The notes under the pieces are model-generated. The model had not been told where the DNA came from and did no database searches. It worked only from the letters and a program-made list of their open reading frames with translations. The position numbers and the translations under genes were made by a program. A stretch of 64,000 nucleotides of DNA from Macondimonas sp045864775 (GTDB taxonomy: Bacteria > Pseudomonadota > Gammaproteobacteria > UBA5335): the NCBI GenBank assembly GCA_045864775.1, contig BTVR01000001.1, positions 1-64,000 of the forward strand. The letters are read 5' to 3'. Positions 18,403-27,579 of the stretch are shown piece by piece (positions within the stretch are counted from its first letter, which is position 1; every line of letters begins with the position of its first letter).

Positions 18403-19887
18403 ATGAATCCTGTCCCGCTGTCGACGCCTTCTCCCCAGCCAGCCTTCATGCGGATGGTGCCCGTCGTCCTCTCCGGCGGATCGGGGACCCGGCTGTGGCC
18501 GCTGTCGCGCGAGCAACTGCCGAAGCAGTGCCTGCCCCTGTGCTCGGAGCAGACGCTGCTGCAGGAGACGCTGCTGCGCCTGAGCGGTGTGCCGGAACTG
18601 GCTGCCCCCCTGATCGTCTGCAACGAGCAGCATCGCTTTCTGGTCGCCGAGCAGTTGCGTCAGATCGGTCGCGAGCCGGCCAACATCCTGCTCGAGCCGG
18701 CCGGCCGCAACACGGCCCCGGCGGTGGCCATCGCGGCGCTCGATGTGGCCGGACGCGAATCTGACGCGCTGCTGCTCGTCCTGCCGGCCGATCACCTGAT
18801 CCTCGAGCCCGAGCGCTTCCGCGAGGCCTTGGGACCGGCGCGCGCCGCCGCGCAGCAGGGCCGTCTGGTCACCTTCGGGGTCGTGCCGACGGCGCCCGAA
18901 ACCGGCTATGGCTACATCCGGGCGGAGGAGGCCAGGGACGATGCCGAAGAGGGCTGGCTGCCGGTAGCGGCCTTCGTCGAGAAGCCCGATCTGGCGCGCG
19001 CCGAGGCCTACGTGCGTCAGGGCGGTCATTTCTGGAACAGCGGCATGTTCCTGTTTCAGGCTCAAAGCGTGATCGACGCATTGGCGCAACATGCGCCGGA
19101 TATCCTGGAGGCCGCCCGCGCCGCCCTGTCCGGGGCGCGGCGCGATCTCGACTTCACACGGCTGGACGCGGCGCCCTTCCTCGCCTGCCGCGAGGACTCG
19201 CTGGACTACGCCGTGATGGAAAAGACCGATCGGGCGGTGGTCGTGCCGCTCGCCGCCGGCTGGAGCGATGTCGGCTCCTGGGCGGCGCTGCAGACCGCAG
19301 GCACGCCCGATGCCGCCGGGAACGTCGTGCTGGGTGACGTCATGCTGCAGAACGTCTCCGGCAGCTATGTGCGGGCCGAGAGCCGGCTGGTGGCGGCGGT
19401 CGGCGTGAGCGATCACGTGATCGTGGAGACCGCCGATGCCGTGCTCGTGGCGCACAAGAGCCAGGCCCAGGATGTGAAGGCCGTCGTGGCGCGGCTGAAG
19501 GCAGCGCGGCGCGACGAGGCCCTGGCACACCGGCGCGTCTATCGCCCCTGGGGCTGGTATGAGGGTATCGGCAGCGGGGAGCGTTTCCAGGTCAAGCACA
19601 TCCGCGTCCATCCGGGCGCCACGCTGTCGCTGCAGATGCATCACCATCGCGCCGAGCACTGGATCGTGGTCAAGGGAACGGCTCGGGTGGTGCGTGGCGA
19701 GGAAAGCTTTTTGCTGGGCGAGGATGAATCGACCTACATCCCGCTCGGCACCGCCCATCGCCTGGAAAATCCGGGCAAGATCCCGCTCGACCTGATCGAG
19801 GTCCAGACCGGGAGCTATCTGGGCGAGGACGACATCGTCCGCTTTGATGACCGCTACGGCCGTCGTGACGACCCTTCTTCTACCTGA
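18403..19887 (+). CDS. manC: Bifunctional mannose-1-phosphate guanylyltransferase / mannose-6-phosphate isomerase
   Basis: 494 residues. Nucleotidyltransferase domain (~15-350) with VPVVLSGGSGTRLWPLSRE and FVEKP (the PMI/GMP signature), and a C-terminal type II phosphomannose-isomerase cupin (~370-490) with PWGWYE, metal ligands in QMHHHRAEHW, and GTAHRLENPG. The family (ManC/CpsB/AlgA/XanB) makes mannose 6-phosphate from fructose 6-phosphate and activates mannose 1-phosphate to GDP-mannose. It is followed 17 nt later by manB, which supplies the intervening step. No glycosyltransferase is adjacent, so the GDP-mannose end product (exopolysaccharide, LPS or glycan) cannot be assigned. Confidence 0.95.
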   Translation: MNPVPLSTPSPQPAFMRMVPVVLSGGSGTRLWPLSREQLPKQCLPLCSEQTLLQETLLRLSGVPELAAPLIVCNEQHRFLVAEQLRQIGREPANILLEPAGRNTAPAVAIAALDVAGRESDALLLVLPADHLILEPERFREALGPARAAAQQGRLVTFGVVPTAPETGYGYIRAEEARDDAEEGWLPVAAFVEKPDLARAEAYVRQGGHFWNSGMFLFQAQSVIDALAQHAPDILEAARAALSGARRDLDFTRLDAAPFLACREDSLDYAVMEKTDRAVVVPLAAGWSDVGSWAALQTAGTPDAAGNVVLGDVMLQNVSGSYVRAESRLVAAVGVSDHVIVETADAVLVAHKSQAQDVKAVVARLKAARRDEALAHRRVYRPWGWYEGIGSGERFQVKHIRVHPGATLSLQMHHHRAEHWIVVKGTARVVRGEESFLLGEDESTYIPLGTAHRLENPGKIPLDLIEVQTGSYLGEDDIVRFDDRYGRRDDPSST

Positions 19888-19904
19888 TCCATCGAGGAAT
19901 CGAC

Positions 19905-21278
19905 GTGGCAGAACCGCTGACCTGTTTCAAGGCCTATGACGTGCGCGGGCGCCTGCCCGACCAGCTCAACGAGGCGATCGCCTATCGCATCGGTCGCGCC
20001 TACGCCGATTACGTCCGGCCGCGCCGCGTGGCGGTGGGACAGGACATGCGCCTGTCCAGTCCGGCGCTCGCGAAGGCGCTCATGGACGGGCTGATGGCGC
20101 AGGGCGTGGACTGTTACGACATCGGGCTGTGCGGCACCGAGGAAGTGTATTTCGCGACCTTCCACGAAAAGCTGGACGGCGGCATCATGGTCACGGCCAG
20201 CCACAATCCGCCCGACTACAACGGCCTCAAGTTCGTGCGGGAAGACGCGCGGCCCCTGAGCGGCGACAGCGGGCTGCCGGAAATCCAGGCGTTGGCCGAG
20301 GCCGATCGCTTCGTGGCCGCCACGGCGCCGGGCACGACCCGGCCGCTGGCGGTCCGTGAAGCCTACGTCGAGCATCTGCTGCGCTTCATCGATCGCGCCG
20401 CGCTCAAGCCCCTGCGGCTCGTGGTCAACGCGGGCAATGGCTGTGCCGGTCCGGTTTTCGACGCCTTGGCGGCCCATCTGCCGTTCGAGGTGATCCGGCT
20501 CAATCACGAACCGGACGGCCGCTTTCCGAACGGCGTGCCCAACCCCATCCTGCCGGAAAACCAGGCGGTCACGGCGCGCGCCGTGCGTGAGCACCAGGCC
20601 GACCTGGGGATCGCCTGGGACGGCGACTTCGATCGCTGCTTCCTGTTCGACGGCGCGGGGGGCTTCATCGAGGGCTATTACATCGTCGGCCTGCTGGGGC
20701 GCGCCTTTGCCGAAAAGAACCCCGGCGCCCGCATCGTCTACGATCCGCGCATGGTCTGGAATACGGTGGAAATGGTCGAGGCGGCCGGCGGTGTGCCGGT
20801 GCTGAGCAAGGCCGGCCACGCATTCATCAAGGCCCGCATGCGCAAGGAAGACGCCGTCTACGGGGGCGAGATGAGCGCGCATCATTACTTCCGCGATTTC
20901 GCCTACTGCGACAGCGGCATGGTGCCCTGGCTGCTGGTGGCCGAGATGCTCTGCAAGACCGGCCGCAGTCTGGCCGATCTGGTGGGCGAGCGCATGGCGC
21001 GTTACCCGGCCAGCGGCGAGATCAATCGCACCCTGACCCATCCGGCGGCGGTGTTGAGCGGTGTCGAGACCCATTACGCGTCGCAGGCCCGGGCGATCGA
21101 CCGGACCGATGGCCTGGGCCTGGATTTCGGCGACTGGCGCTTCAACGTGCGGCCGTCCAACACCGAGCCGGTGGTGCGGCTCAACGTCGAATCGCGCGGC
21201 GACGCGGCGCTGATGCAGGCCAAGACCCAGGAAGTGCTGGATCTGATGGCGCGGCTGGACGAGGGCGCTTCGGTGTAA
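19905..21278 (+). CDS. manB: Phosphomannomutase / phosphoglucomutase, CpsG type
   Basis: 457 residues of the alpha-D-phosphohexomutase family. Phosphoserine loop TASHNPPDYNG (~residues 97-107), metal loop DGDFDRCF (~243), sugar-binding GGEMSAHHYF (~323) and phosphate-binding RPSNTEPVVRL (~415). The opening LTCFKAYDVRGRLPDQLNEAIAYR closely follows E. coli CpsG. It interconverts mannose 6-phosphate and mannose 1-phosphate, linking the two activities of ManC. The GTG start at 19905 has GAGGAA about 6 nt upstream. It ends 39 nt before miaB. Confidence 0.95.
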   Translation: MAEPLTCFKAYDVRGRLPDQLNEAIAYRIGRAYADYVRPRRVAVGQDMRLSSPALAKALMDGLMAQGVDCYDIGLCGTEEVYFATFHEKLDGGIMVTASHNPPDYNGLKFVREDARPLSGDSGLPEIQALAEADRFVAATAPGTTRPLAVREAYVEHLLRFIDRAALKPLRLVVNAGNGCAGPVFDALAAHLPFEVIRLNHEPDGRFPNGVPNPILPENQAVTARAVREHQADLGIAWDGDFDRCFLFDGAGGFIEGYYIVGLLGRAFAEKNPGARIVYDPRMVWNTVEMVEAAGGVPVLSKAGHAFIKARMRKEDAVYGGEMSAHHYFRDFAYCDSGMVPWLLVAEMLCKTGRSLADLVGERMARYPASGEINRTLTHPAAVLSGVETHYASQARAIDRTDGLGLDFGDWRFNVRPSNTEPVVRLNVESRGDAALMQAKTQEVLDLMARLDEGASV

Positions 21279-21317
21279 AATACGCGGCTTGACGCAGAGG
21301 ATCGAATCAGGCGGACG

Positions 21318-22661
21318 ATGGGCAAACTTTACATTCAGACCTGGGGCTGTCAGATGAACAGCTACGATTCGGCGCGCATGGCGGACCTGCTGGCCGCATC
21401 GCACGGGCTCGTGCCCACGGATCGCCCAGAGGAAGCCGACGTCCTGCTGCTCAACACCTGCAGCGTCCGGGAGAAGGCGCAGGAGAAGGTCTTCTCGCAA
21501 CTGGGGCGCTGGCGCGAATGGAAGCAGGCGCGCCCGGACCTGCTCATCGGCGTCGGCGGCTGCGTGGCGAGCCAGGAAGGCGAAAGCCTGTTGCGGCGGG
21601 CGCCTTATGTCGATCTGGTGTTCGGTCCGCAGACGGTCCATCGCCTGCCGGACATGATCGATGCGGTGCGAGCCGGCGGTGCCACGAGGGTGGACGTTTC
21701 CTTTCCGGAAATCGAGAAATTCGACCGCCTGCCGGAGCCACAGGCCAAGGGGCCCGTTGCGTTCGTGTCCATCATGGAAGGCTGCAGCAAGTTCTGCAGC
21801 TTCTGTGTCGTGCCCTACACGCGTGGGCAGGAAGTCAGCCGGCCGTTCGACGACGTGCTGGCCGAGTGTCTGGCGCTTACCGATCAGGGTGTGCGCGAAA
21901 TCACCCTGCTCGGGCAGAACGTGAATGCCTATCGGGGCGCCATGGACGGCGGCGAGACGGCCGACCTCGCGCAGTTGATTCGATATCTGGCCGAGATCGA
22001 CGATATCGCGCGCATCCGGTTCACGACTTCTCATCCGCTCGAGTTCGACGACCGCCTCATCGAGGCCTATGCCGAGGTGGACAAACTCGCCGATTATCTG
22101 CATCTGCCGGTGCAAAGCGGTTCGGACCGCATTCTCGCGGCCATGAAACGCGGCTATACCGTGCTCGAGTACAAGGCGAGGCTGCGCCGGCTGCGCGAGG
22201 TGCGGCCGCGCATCTCGCTCTCGACGGACTTCATCGTGGGATTTCCCGGGGAAACGGAAGCCGATTTCGCGGCCAGCCTGCGGCTGATCGACGCGGTCGG
22301 TTTCGACCAGGCGTTCAGCTTCATCTACAGCGCGCGACCCGGCACGCCGGCCGCGGCATTGCGCGACGAGACGCCGCTGACCGAGAAAGAGGAACGCTTG
22401 GCGCGGCTGCAGGCGGCGATCCAGGCCCAGGGCCGGCGCTACTGCGAAGGACTGCTGGGCACCACGCAGCAGGTCCTGGTGGAAGGCCCGTCGGTGAAGA
22501 ATCCATCTGACCTCACTGGACGCATCGATTGCAATCGGTGGGTCAACTTCGCCGGCCCCAAAGACTGGGTGGGCCGCATGGTCCCCGTGCGCGTCGCGGC
22601 GTTGAAATCCAACTCGTTGCGCGGCGAGGTGATCGAGGCCGAGGTCGCCGCGCATGCCTGA
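21318..22661 (+). CDS. miaB: tRNA-2-methylthio-N6-dimethylallyladenosine synthase MiaB
   Basis: 447 residues. N-terminal MTTase domain with Cys at TWGCQMNSYDS (~11), LNTCSVREKA (~47-52) and GGCVASQEG (~82), which hold one 4Fe-4S cluster. Radical SAM motif CSKFCSFCVVPYTRG (~156-170), then a C-terminal TRAM domain. It adds the methylthio group to i6A37 in tRNAs reading UNN codons. It heads the miaB-phoH-ybeY-corC-lnt operon common in gammaproteobacteria and overlaps phoH by 8 nt. Confidence 0.97.
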   Translation: MGKLYIQTWGCQMNSYDSARMADLLAASHGLVPTDRPEEADVLLLNTCSVREKAQEKVFSQLGRWREWKQARPDLLIGVGGCVASQEGESLLRRAPYVDLVFGPQTVHRLPDMIDAVRAGGATRVDVSFPEIEKFDRLPEPQAKGPVAFVSIMEGCSKFCSFCVVPYTRGQEVSRPFDDVLAECLALTDQGVREITLLGQNVNAYRGAMDGGETADLAQLIRYLAEIDDIARIRFTTSHPLEFDDRLIEAYAEVDKLADYLHLPVQSGSDRILAAMKRGYTVLEYKARLRRLREVRPRISLSTDFIVGFPGETEADFAASLRLIDAVGFDQAFSFIYSARPGTPAAALRDETPLTEKEERLARLQAAIQAQGRRYCEGLLGTTQQVLVEGPSVKNPSDLTGRIDCNRWVNFAGPKDWVGRMVPVRVAALKSNSLRGEVIEAEVAAHA

Positions 22662-23637
22662 AGTCGGCCTGTCGGGTCAGAACGTCCGCGAACTCACGCT
22701 CGAGCCCGATGACAATGCCCGTCTGGCCCGCCTCTGTGGTCGCTTCGACGAAAATCTGCGCCAGATCGAAGGCCGCCTTGGGGTCGAGATCCGCAATCGC
22801 GGCGGTCACTTTCAGATTCTCGGCGACACCCTGCCCGTCGCGCGCACGGCATCGCTGCTCGAGGAGATGTACCAACTGGCCCGGAACGAAGCGCTGCGAC
22901 CGGAACAGGTGCATGTGTTGCTGCAGGAGGCGGGGCTGACGGAGGTCGCTGCGGCGCCGGGGGAGGAACCGATCGCCATTCGGACCCGGCGCGGCATGGT
23001 GCGCGGCCGCGGTCCCAACCAGCAGCATTATCTGCGCGCCATCCTCACGCACGACGTCAACTTCGGCATCGGCCCCGCGGGAACGGGCAAGACCTATCTC
23101 GCCGTCGCGGCGGCCGTGGAGGCCTTGGAGCGAGGACAGGTGCGGCGCATCGTGCTGGTCCGTCCGGCGGTCGAAGCCGGCGAGCGGCTGGGTTTTTTGC
23201 CGGGCGACATGGCGCAGAAGGTCGATCCCTACCTGCGCCCGCTGTTCGACGCCTTGCATGACCTGTTGGGACCTGAAAAGGTCGAGCGGCTGATGGAGCG
23301 CGCTCAGATCGAGGTCGCGCCGCTGGCCTTCATGCGCGGGCGCACCCTGAACGAGGCCTTCATCATTCTGGATGAGGCGCAGAACACGACGGCGGAACAG
23401 ATGAAGATGTTCCTGACCCGTCTGGGTTTCGGATCCACCGCCGTGATCACCGGAGACACCACCCAGGTCGATCTGCCGCGCCAGATCACCTCAGGCCTGC
23501 GCCACGCCGAATCGGTGTTGCAGGGCCTCAAGGGTATCAGCTTCACGCGCTTCACCAGCCAGGACGTGGTGCGCCATCCTCTGGTGCAGCAGATCGTCGA
23601 TGCCTATGCGCGCGATGCGGAGCGCGGCGATGGATGA
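22654..23637 (+). CDS. ybeZ: PhoH-like ATPase (YbeZ)
   Basis: 327 residues. PhoH domain with Walker A GPAGTGKTYLAVAAAVEAL (~residues 136-154), Walker B FIILDEAQNTT (~235-245) and ITGDTTQVDLPR. An N-terminal KH-like region (~15-75) fits the YbeZ/PhoL branch. It is an ATPase thought to act with YbeY in RNA metabolism or ribosome maturation; the precise reaction is unsettled. The operon position between miaB and ybeY is the classical one. It overlaps ybeY by 8 nt. Confidence 0.95.
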   Translation: MPEVGLSGQNVRELTLEPDDNARLARLCGRFDENLRQIEGRLGVEIRNRGGHFQILGDTLPVARTASLLEEMYQLARNEALRPEQVHVLLQEAGLTEVAAAPGEEPIAIRTRRGMVRGRGPNQQHYLRAILTHDVNFGIGPAGTGKTYLAVAAAVEALERGQVRRIVLVRPAVEAGERLGFLPGDMAQKVDPYLRPLFDALHDLLGPEKVERLMERAQIEVAPLAFMRGRTLNEAFIILDEAQNTTAEQMKMFLTRLGFGSTAVITGDTTQVDLPRQITSGLRHAESVLQGLKGISFTRFTSQDVVRHPLVQQIVDAYARDAERGDG

Positions 23638-24151
23638 GGCGTGGGGCGTCCAGTACGCCGTGCCCCGTCGCGGTGCTCCGGCCGCAGTGAGCTTCCGCCG
23701 CTGGATCGCGGCCGCGCTGGCGGGGGTGGCGCGCAGCGGGGGTGGCACGGTGCGCATCGTGGATGAAGCGGAATCGGCGGCGCTCAACGAGGCCTATCGG
23801 GGCAAGCGCGGTCCCACCAATGTGCTGTCCTTTGCCTTCGAGGCGCCGCCGGAACTGACCGACGACTATCTGGGAGATCTGGTCATCTGCGCGCCCGTGG
23901 TGATGCGCGAAGCGCACGAGCAGGGCAAGTCCCCGCGCGCTCATTTTGCACATCTCTCCGTTCACGGAATCCTGCATCTGGCCGGCTATGATCATCTCGA
24001 TGATGCCGACGCGCGGGAGATGGAGTCCCGCGAAGTCGCCGTTTTGGCCAGCCTCGGATTTGCAGATCCCTACGGGGATCGCGAGGAGGATGAGGCGCGA
24101 GACCTGCCCCTTTCGCTCACCACCCGGAATACCCATGTCCTCCAGCGATGA
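23630..24151 (+). CDS. ybeY: Endoribonuclease / rRNA maturation factor YbeY
   Basis: 173 residues. The zinc motif HLSVHGILHLAGYDHLDD (~residues 108-125) contains the three His of the UPF0054 family, H-G-x-L-H-L-x-G-Y-D-H. YbeY is a metal-dependent single-strand RNase required for 16S rRNA 3'-end maturation and ribosome quality control. ATG 23630 is used because it places the start inside the overlap with ybeZ; a start at 23600 would overlap further. The C-terminus extends about 20 residues beyond E. coli YbeY, and its last 17 bp overlap corC. Confidence 0.94.
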   Translation: MDEAWGVQYAVPRRGAPAAVSFRRWIAAALAGVARSGGGTVRIVDEAESAALNEAYRGKRGPTNVLSFAFEAPPELTDDYLGDLVICAPVVMREAHEQGKSPRAHFAHLSVHGILHLAGYDHLDDADAREMESREVAVLASLGFADPYGDREEDEARDLPLSLTTRNTHVLQR

Positions 24152-25013
24152 ACGCCCCAGTCCCAACGCTCCTGCCGGCCGATCCTGGCGGGAGCGTTTG
24201 CTGAATCTGCTGCAGATCGCTCCCCACGATCGTGACGAATTGATGCAGATCCTGCGCAAAGGGCAGCAAGGCGGCCTCTTTGACGCCAATACCCTGGGCA
24301 TGCTGGAGGGCGTGCTCGACGTCACCGAGATGCATGTCGAGGAAATCATGATCCCGCGCGCGCAGATGGCCGTCGTGCGCCGGGACGACGACCTGCGTAC
24401 GCTGATCGCGGAGGTGGTGTCGTCCGGTTTCTCGCGCTACCCCGTCATCGGCGAACACCGCGACGAGATCGTGGGCATCCTGATCGCCAAGGACCTGTTG
24501 CGCTATTTTCCCGGACCGATGGGATCGCAGGGCTTCAACCTGCGGGACATCCTGCGGCCCGCGACCTTCGTGCCTGAAGGCAAGCGATTGAATGTCCTGC
24601 TGCGCGAATTCCAGAGCAGCCGCAGTCACATCGCCATCGTCGTGGACGAATACGGCGGCGTGGCGGGACTGGTGACCATCGAAGACATCCTCGAACAAAT
24701 CGTCGGTGACATCGACGATGAGCACGACGAGCGTGAAGAAGACAACATCGTCCAGAGTGGCGAGAACCGCTACCTCGTCAAAGGGTCGACCGACATCGAG
24801 GAATTCAATGCCGTCTTGGGCGCTCATTTTGCGGACGACGTGTTCGATACGGTCGCAGGACTGTTGATGAATGCCTTCGGCCACCTGCCGCACCGGGGCG
24901 AGCGCGTGCGCTTGGATCATTACGAGTTCACCGTGGTGCGCGCCGACAATCGGCGTATCCATCTCGTGCAGGTCGCCGTGCTCCCGCCCGCCGGTTCCGA
25001 CTCGCCAGCCTGA
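24135..25013 (+). CDS. corC: CorC/HlyC family CBS-domain protein (magnesium/cobalt efflux associated)
   Basis: 292 residues, soluble. Two CBS domains (~65-195) with MHVEEIMIPRAQM, YPVIGEHRDEIVGIL and VVDEYGGVAGLVTIEDILEQIVGDI, then a C-terminal CorC_HlyC FAD-PCMH-like domain (~210-285). There is no N-terminal DUF21 membrane domain, which matches E. coli CorC/YbeX. It is associated with Mg/Co efflux and, through its operon, with ribosome-related functions; biochemical action is unclear. The start overlaps ybeY by 17 bp; MSSSDERPSPN resembles the family N-terminus. Confidence 0.93.
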   Translation: MSSSDERPSPNAPAGRSWRERLLNLLQIAPHDRDELMQILRKGQQGGLFDANTLGMLEGVLDVTEMHVEEIMIPRAQMAVVRRDDDLRTLIAEVVSSGFSRYPVIGEHRDEIVGILIAKDLLRYFPGPMGSQGFNLRDILRPATFVPEGKRLNVLLREFQSSRSHIAIVVDEYGGVAGLVTIEDILEQIVGDIDDEHDEREEDNIVQSGENRYLVKGSTDIEEFNAVLGAHFADDVFDTVAGLLMNAFGHLPHRGERVRLDHYEFTVVRADNRRIHLVQVAVLPPAGSDSPA

Positions 25014-25051
25014 CCCATCTGCGCCCAACGAGTCGGAACGAGGATGTGACC

Positions 25052-26560
25052 GTGCGCGGGATCGCCAAACAAACCCTGCGTCCGCTGGCCGCGAGCGTTT
25101 CGGGAGCGGGCTTGGTGCTCGCATTTGCGCCGTGGGGATGGGCTGCACTGGCGCCGCTGTGTCTCTGGGCATTCGTCGGCCTGACGGGCGGTTGTTCCGT
25201 GCGCCGAGCGTTCGCGATCGGCTACGCTTTCGGGCTTGGCCAGTTTGGCTTCGGCGTGAGCTGGGTTTTCGTCAGCATCCATGAGCACGGTAACGCGGGC
25301 GTGGCGCTCGCCGCGTTGCTGACGGCCCTGCTGGTGGCCTTCCTGGCGCTGATGCCGGCCCTGGTGGCTGTGGCCACCTCGGCCCTCAGCCGGTCCGTGC
25401 CGGCGCGACGTCTGTGGATCTTCCCCGCTGCCTGGGCCGCAGGGGAATGGGTGCGGAGCTGGATCTTCACGGGCTTTCCTTGGCTCGCGATCGGCTACAG
25501 CCAGAGCGACGGGCCACTGGCCGGGTACGCCCCCGTGTTCGGGGTGCTGGGCCTCGGCGCCATCCTGGCCGCGACGGCGGCCGCGCTGGAGTTCATCCGT
25601 ACGGCTTCTGGTCGTGGACGAGGCCTCGCGCTCGTGGTCCTGCTTGGCGTGTGGATGGGCGGCGCCGCCCTGCGTAGCGTGACGTGGACCCATCCCGAAG
25701 GCGAGCCCTTGGCCGTGGCGCTGGTGCAGGGCAACGTGCCCCAGGAGAACAAATGGGATGCCCGACGCGCCGATGAGATCCTCGCACGCTACGCCGAGCT
25801 GACCGAGCCGCTGCTCGGCACGCCGCTCATCGTCTGGCCGGAGGCCGCGCTGCCCCGTGTTTACCATGAACTTGCCGGCACCTACCTCACGCGGCTGCAG
25901 GTGGCGGCGGCGGCCGCCGGCAGCGAGATCCTGCTGGGCCTCCTGCGCTTCGATCCGGAGCGGCGCGTCTATCTCAACAGTGTTCTCCTGCTGGGTCTGG
26001 ACCGGCAGTTCTACGACAAGCGGCATCTGGTGCCCTTCGGCGAGTATTTCCCCGTGCCGGATCTGGTGCGCCATTGGATGCAGGTGCTCGAGATGCCTTA
26101 CAGCGATCTCGGCGCCGGCCCGCCGCGTCCCGAGTTGCTGCGCGCGCGCGGCCTGCCGCTCGCCACGTTCATTTGCTATGAAGCGGTGTTCGGCAATGAA
26201 GTCATCCGTGACCTCCCGGCGGCCCGCGTGCTGGTGAATGTCAGCAACGATGCCTGGTTCGGACGCAGTTTCGCGCCGCATCAGCACTTTCAGATCGCCC
26301 GTTTGCGCGCCATTGAGACCGGGCGGGATCTGGTCCGCGCGACCAATACCGGTGTCACCGCCCTGGTCGATGCGACGGGACGGGTGCGGGCGCGCTTGCC
26401 GTCCTTCGAGGTCGGCGTCTTGCAGGGCGAAGTCCAGCCGCGCGTTGGCGCGACGCCCTACGTGCGCTGGGGCGATCTTCCCGTGCTCGCCTGGATGGCG
26501 GCAAGCCTGATGATGGCGGCAGGCCTGCGCCTGCGTCGCCGGTCTCAACAGGCGGGCTGA
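25052..26560 (+). CDS. lnt: Apolipoprotein N-acyltransferase
   Basis: 502 residues. About six N-terminal membrane helices (~10-200), a periplasmic carbon-nitrogen-hydrolase domain (~215-465), and a final helix. Catalytic triad: Glu in VWPEAALP (~262), Lys in YDKRHLVPFGEY (~324), Cys in FICYEAVFG (~375). Lnt adds the third acyl chain to the N-terminal cysteine of lipoproteins in the inner membrane, relevant to the AcrA-like and OprM-like lipoproteins in this window. Start: GTG 25052 has GAGG 8 nt upstream; GTG 25046 would leave only 2 nt. Last gene of the miaB operon. Confidence 0.95.
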   Translation: MRGIAKQTLRPLAASVSGAGLVLAFAPWGWAALAPLCLWAFVGLTGGCSVRRAFAIGYAFGLGQFGFGVSWVFVSIHEHGNAGVALAALLTALLVAFLALMPALVAVATSALSRSVPARRLWIFPAAWAAGEWVRSWIFTGFPWLAIGYSQSDGPLAGYAPVFGVLGLGAILAATAAALEFIRTASGRGRGLALVVLLGVWMGGAALRSVTWTHPEGEPLAVALVQGNVPQENKWDARRADEILARYAELTEPLLGTPLIVWPEAALPRVYHELAGTYLTRLQVAAAAAGSEILLGLLRFDPERRVYLNSVLLLGLDRQFYDKRHLVPFGEYFPVPDLVRHWMQVLEMPYSDLGAGPPRPELLRARGLPLATFICYEAVFGNEVIRDLPAARVLVNVSNDAWFGRSFAPHQHFQIARLRAIETGRDLVRATNTGVTALVDATGRVRARLPSFEVGVLQGEVQPRVGATPYVRWGDLPVLAWMAASLMMAAGLRLRRRSQQAG

Positions 26561-26669
26561 GCCACGCCGAAGGCATCCCGGCCCGGAAAAAAAGAGGGTC
26601 GAGATCCCCATGAATGCCCGCCGGGCATGCGAGAAGGGCGGGACGGCGAGTCGCCTTTGCCGGTTGATC

Positions 26670-26675
26670 TATAAT
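26670..26675 (+). promoter_or_regulatory. Possible argB promoter -10 box
   Basis: Perfect TATAAT at 26670-26675, 26 nt before the argB ATG and 6-7 nt upstream of a likely start point. No good -35 hexamer stands at 16-18 bp, so strength or activator dependence is uncertain. Confidence 0.45.
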
Positions 26676-26700
26676 TCGCCACTTTTACGGAGAGGTGCGC

Positions 26701-27579
26701 ATGGCTCTGGATTCGGAAGCCGCCATGAACGTCGCGCGGGTCCTGACCGAAGCGTTGCCCTATATCCGCCGCTTTGCGGGCAAGACGGTCGTCATCAAAT
26801 ACGGCGGCAACGCCATGGTGGACGAGACGCTCAAGAACGGCTTTGCACGCGACATCGTGCTGATGAAGCTGGTGGGCATCAATCCGGTGGTGGTACACGG
26901 CGGAGGTCCCCAGATCGGCCAGTTGCTGGCGCGCATCGGCAAGGAATCGCGCTTCGTGGATGGCATGCGCGTCACCGATGCCGAGACCATGGACGTGGTC
27001 GAGATGGTGCTCGGCGGCCTGGTCAACAAGCAGATCGTCGATCTCATCAATCGCCACGGCGGCCGCGCCGTCGGTCTGTCGGGCAAGGATGCCGGCCTGA
27101 TCCGCGCGCGGCGCATGAGGCTGCGTACGGTGGACGACGAGGCGATCGACATTGGGCAGGTGGGCGAGGTCGAACGGATCGATCCGGGCATCGTGACCTT
27201 GCTGGATCAGGCCGATTTCATCCCCGTGATCGCGCCGATAGGAGTCGGCGAGGACGGTTGCGCGTACAACATCAATGCCGATCTCGTCGCCGGCAAGGTG
27301 GCTGAGGTCATCGGCGCCGAGAAGCTGATGCTGCTGACCAACACCGCGGGCGTTCTGGACCAGGAAGGCCGTTTGCTCACCGGGCTCACCCCGGATCAGG
27401 TGGCCGGCTTGATCGCCGACGGCACCATCCACGGCGGGATGTTGCCCAAGATCGCCTGCGCCCTGTCGGCGGTCAGGAACGGCGTGAAAGCCTCCCACAT
27501 CGTCGACGGCCGCGTGGAGCACGCGGTCCTGCTCGAACTGTTCACGGACGCGGGCGTGGGGACGTTGATTCGGGGCTGA
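26701..27579 (+). CDS. argB: Acetylglutamate kinase
   Basis: 292 residues, amino-acid kinase fold. KYGGNAMVDE (~residues 29-38), the glycine-rich VVHGGGPQIGQLL (~63-75), GLVNKQIVDLIN, and NINADLVAGKVAEVIGAEKLMLLTNTAGVLD (substrate and ATP sites, ~183-213). It catalyses the second step of arginine synthesis. The N-terminal extension LDSEAAMNVARVLTEALPYIRRF is the helix found in arginine-inhibited hexameric NAGKs, so feedback inhibition by arginine is likely (inference). ATG 26701 follows GGAGAGG. Its 3' end overlaps the convergent DUF4124 gene by 38 nt. Confidence 0.96.
   Translation: MALDSEAAMNVARVLTEALPYIRRFAGKTVVIKYGGNAMVDETLKNGFARDIVLMKLVGINPVVVHGGGPQIGQLLARIGKESRFVDGMRVTDAETMDVVEMVLGGLVNKQIVDLINRHGGRAVGLSGKDAGLIRARRMRLRTVDDEAIDIGQVGEVERIDPGIVTLLDQADFIPVIAPIGVGEDGCAYNINADLVAGKVAEVIGAEKLMLLTNTAGVLDQEGRLLTGLTPDQVAGLIADGTIHGGMLPKIACALSAVRNGVKASHIVDGRVEHAVLLELFTDAGVGTLIRG

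Noticed and set aside
19854..22655. Open frame of about 930 codons antisense to manB and miaB
   Set aside because: The sense strand has two full conserved enzymes. The antisense product spans two unrelated genes and shows no motif.
26602..26640. ATGCCCG-C-CGGGCAT palindrome after lnt as a terminator
   Set aside because: The loop is too small and there is no U-run, so it is unlikely to be an intrinsic terminator. It could be a protein site, but there is no supporting evidence.
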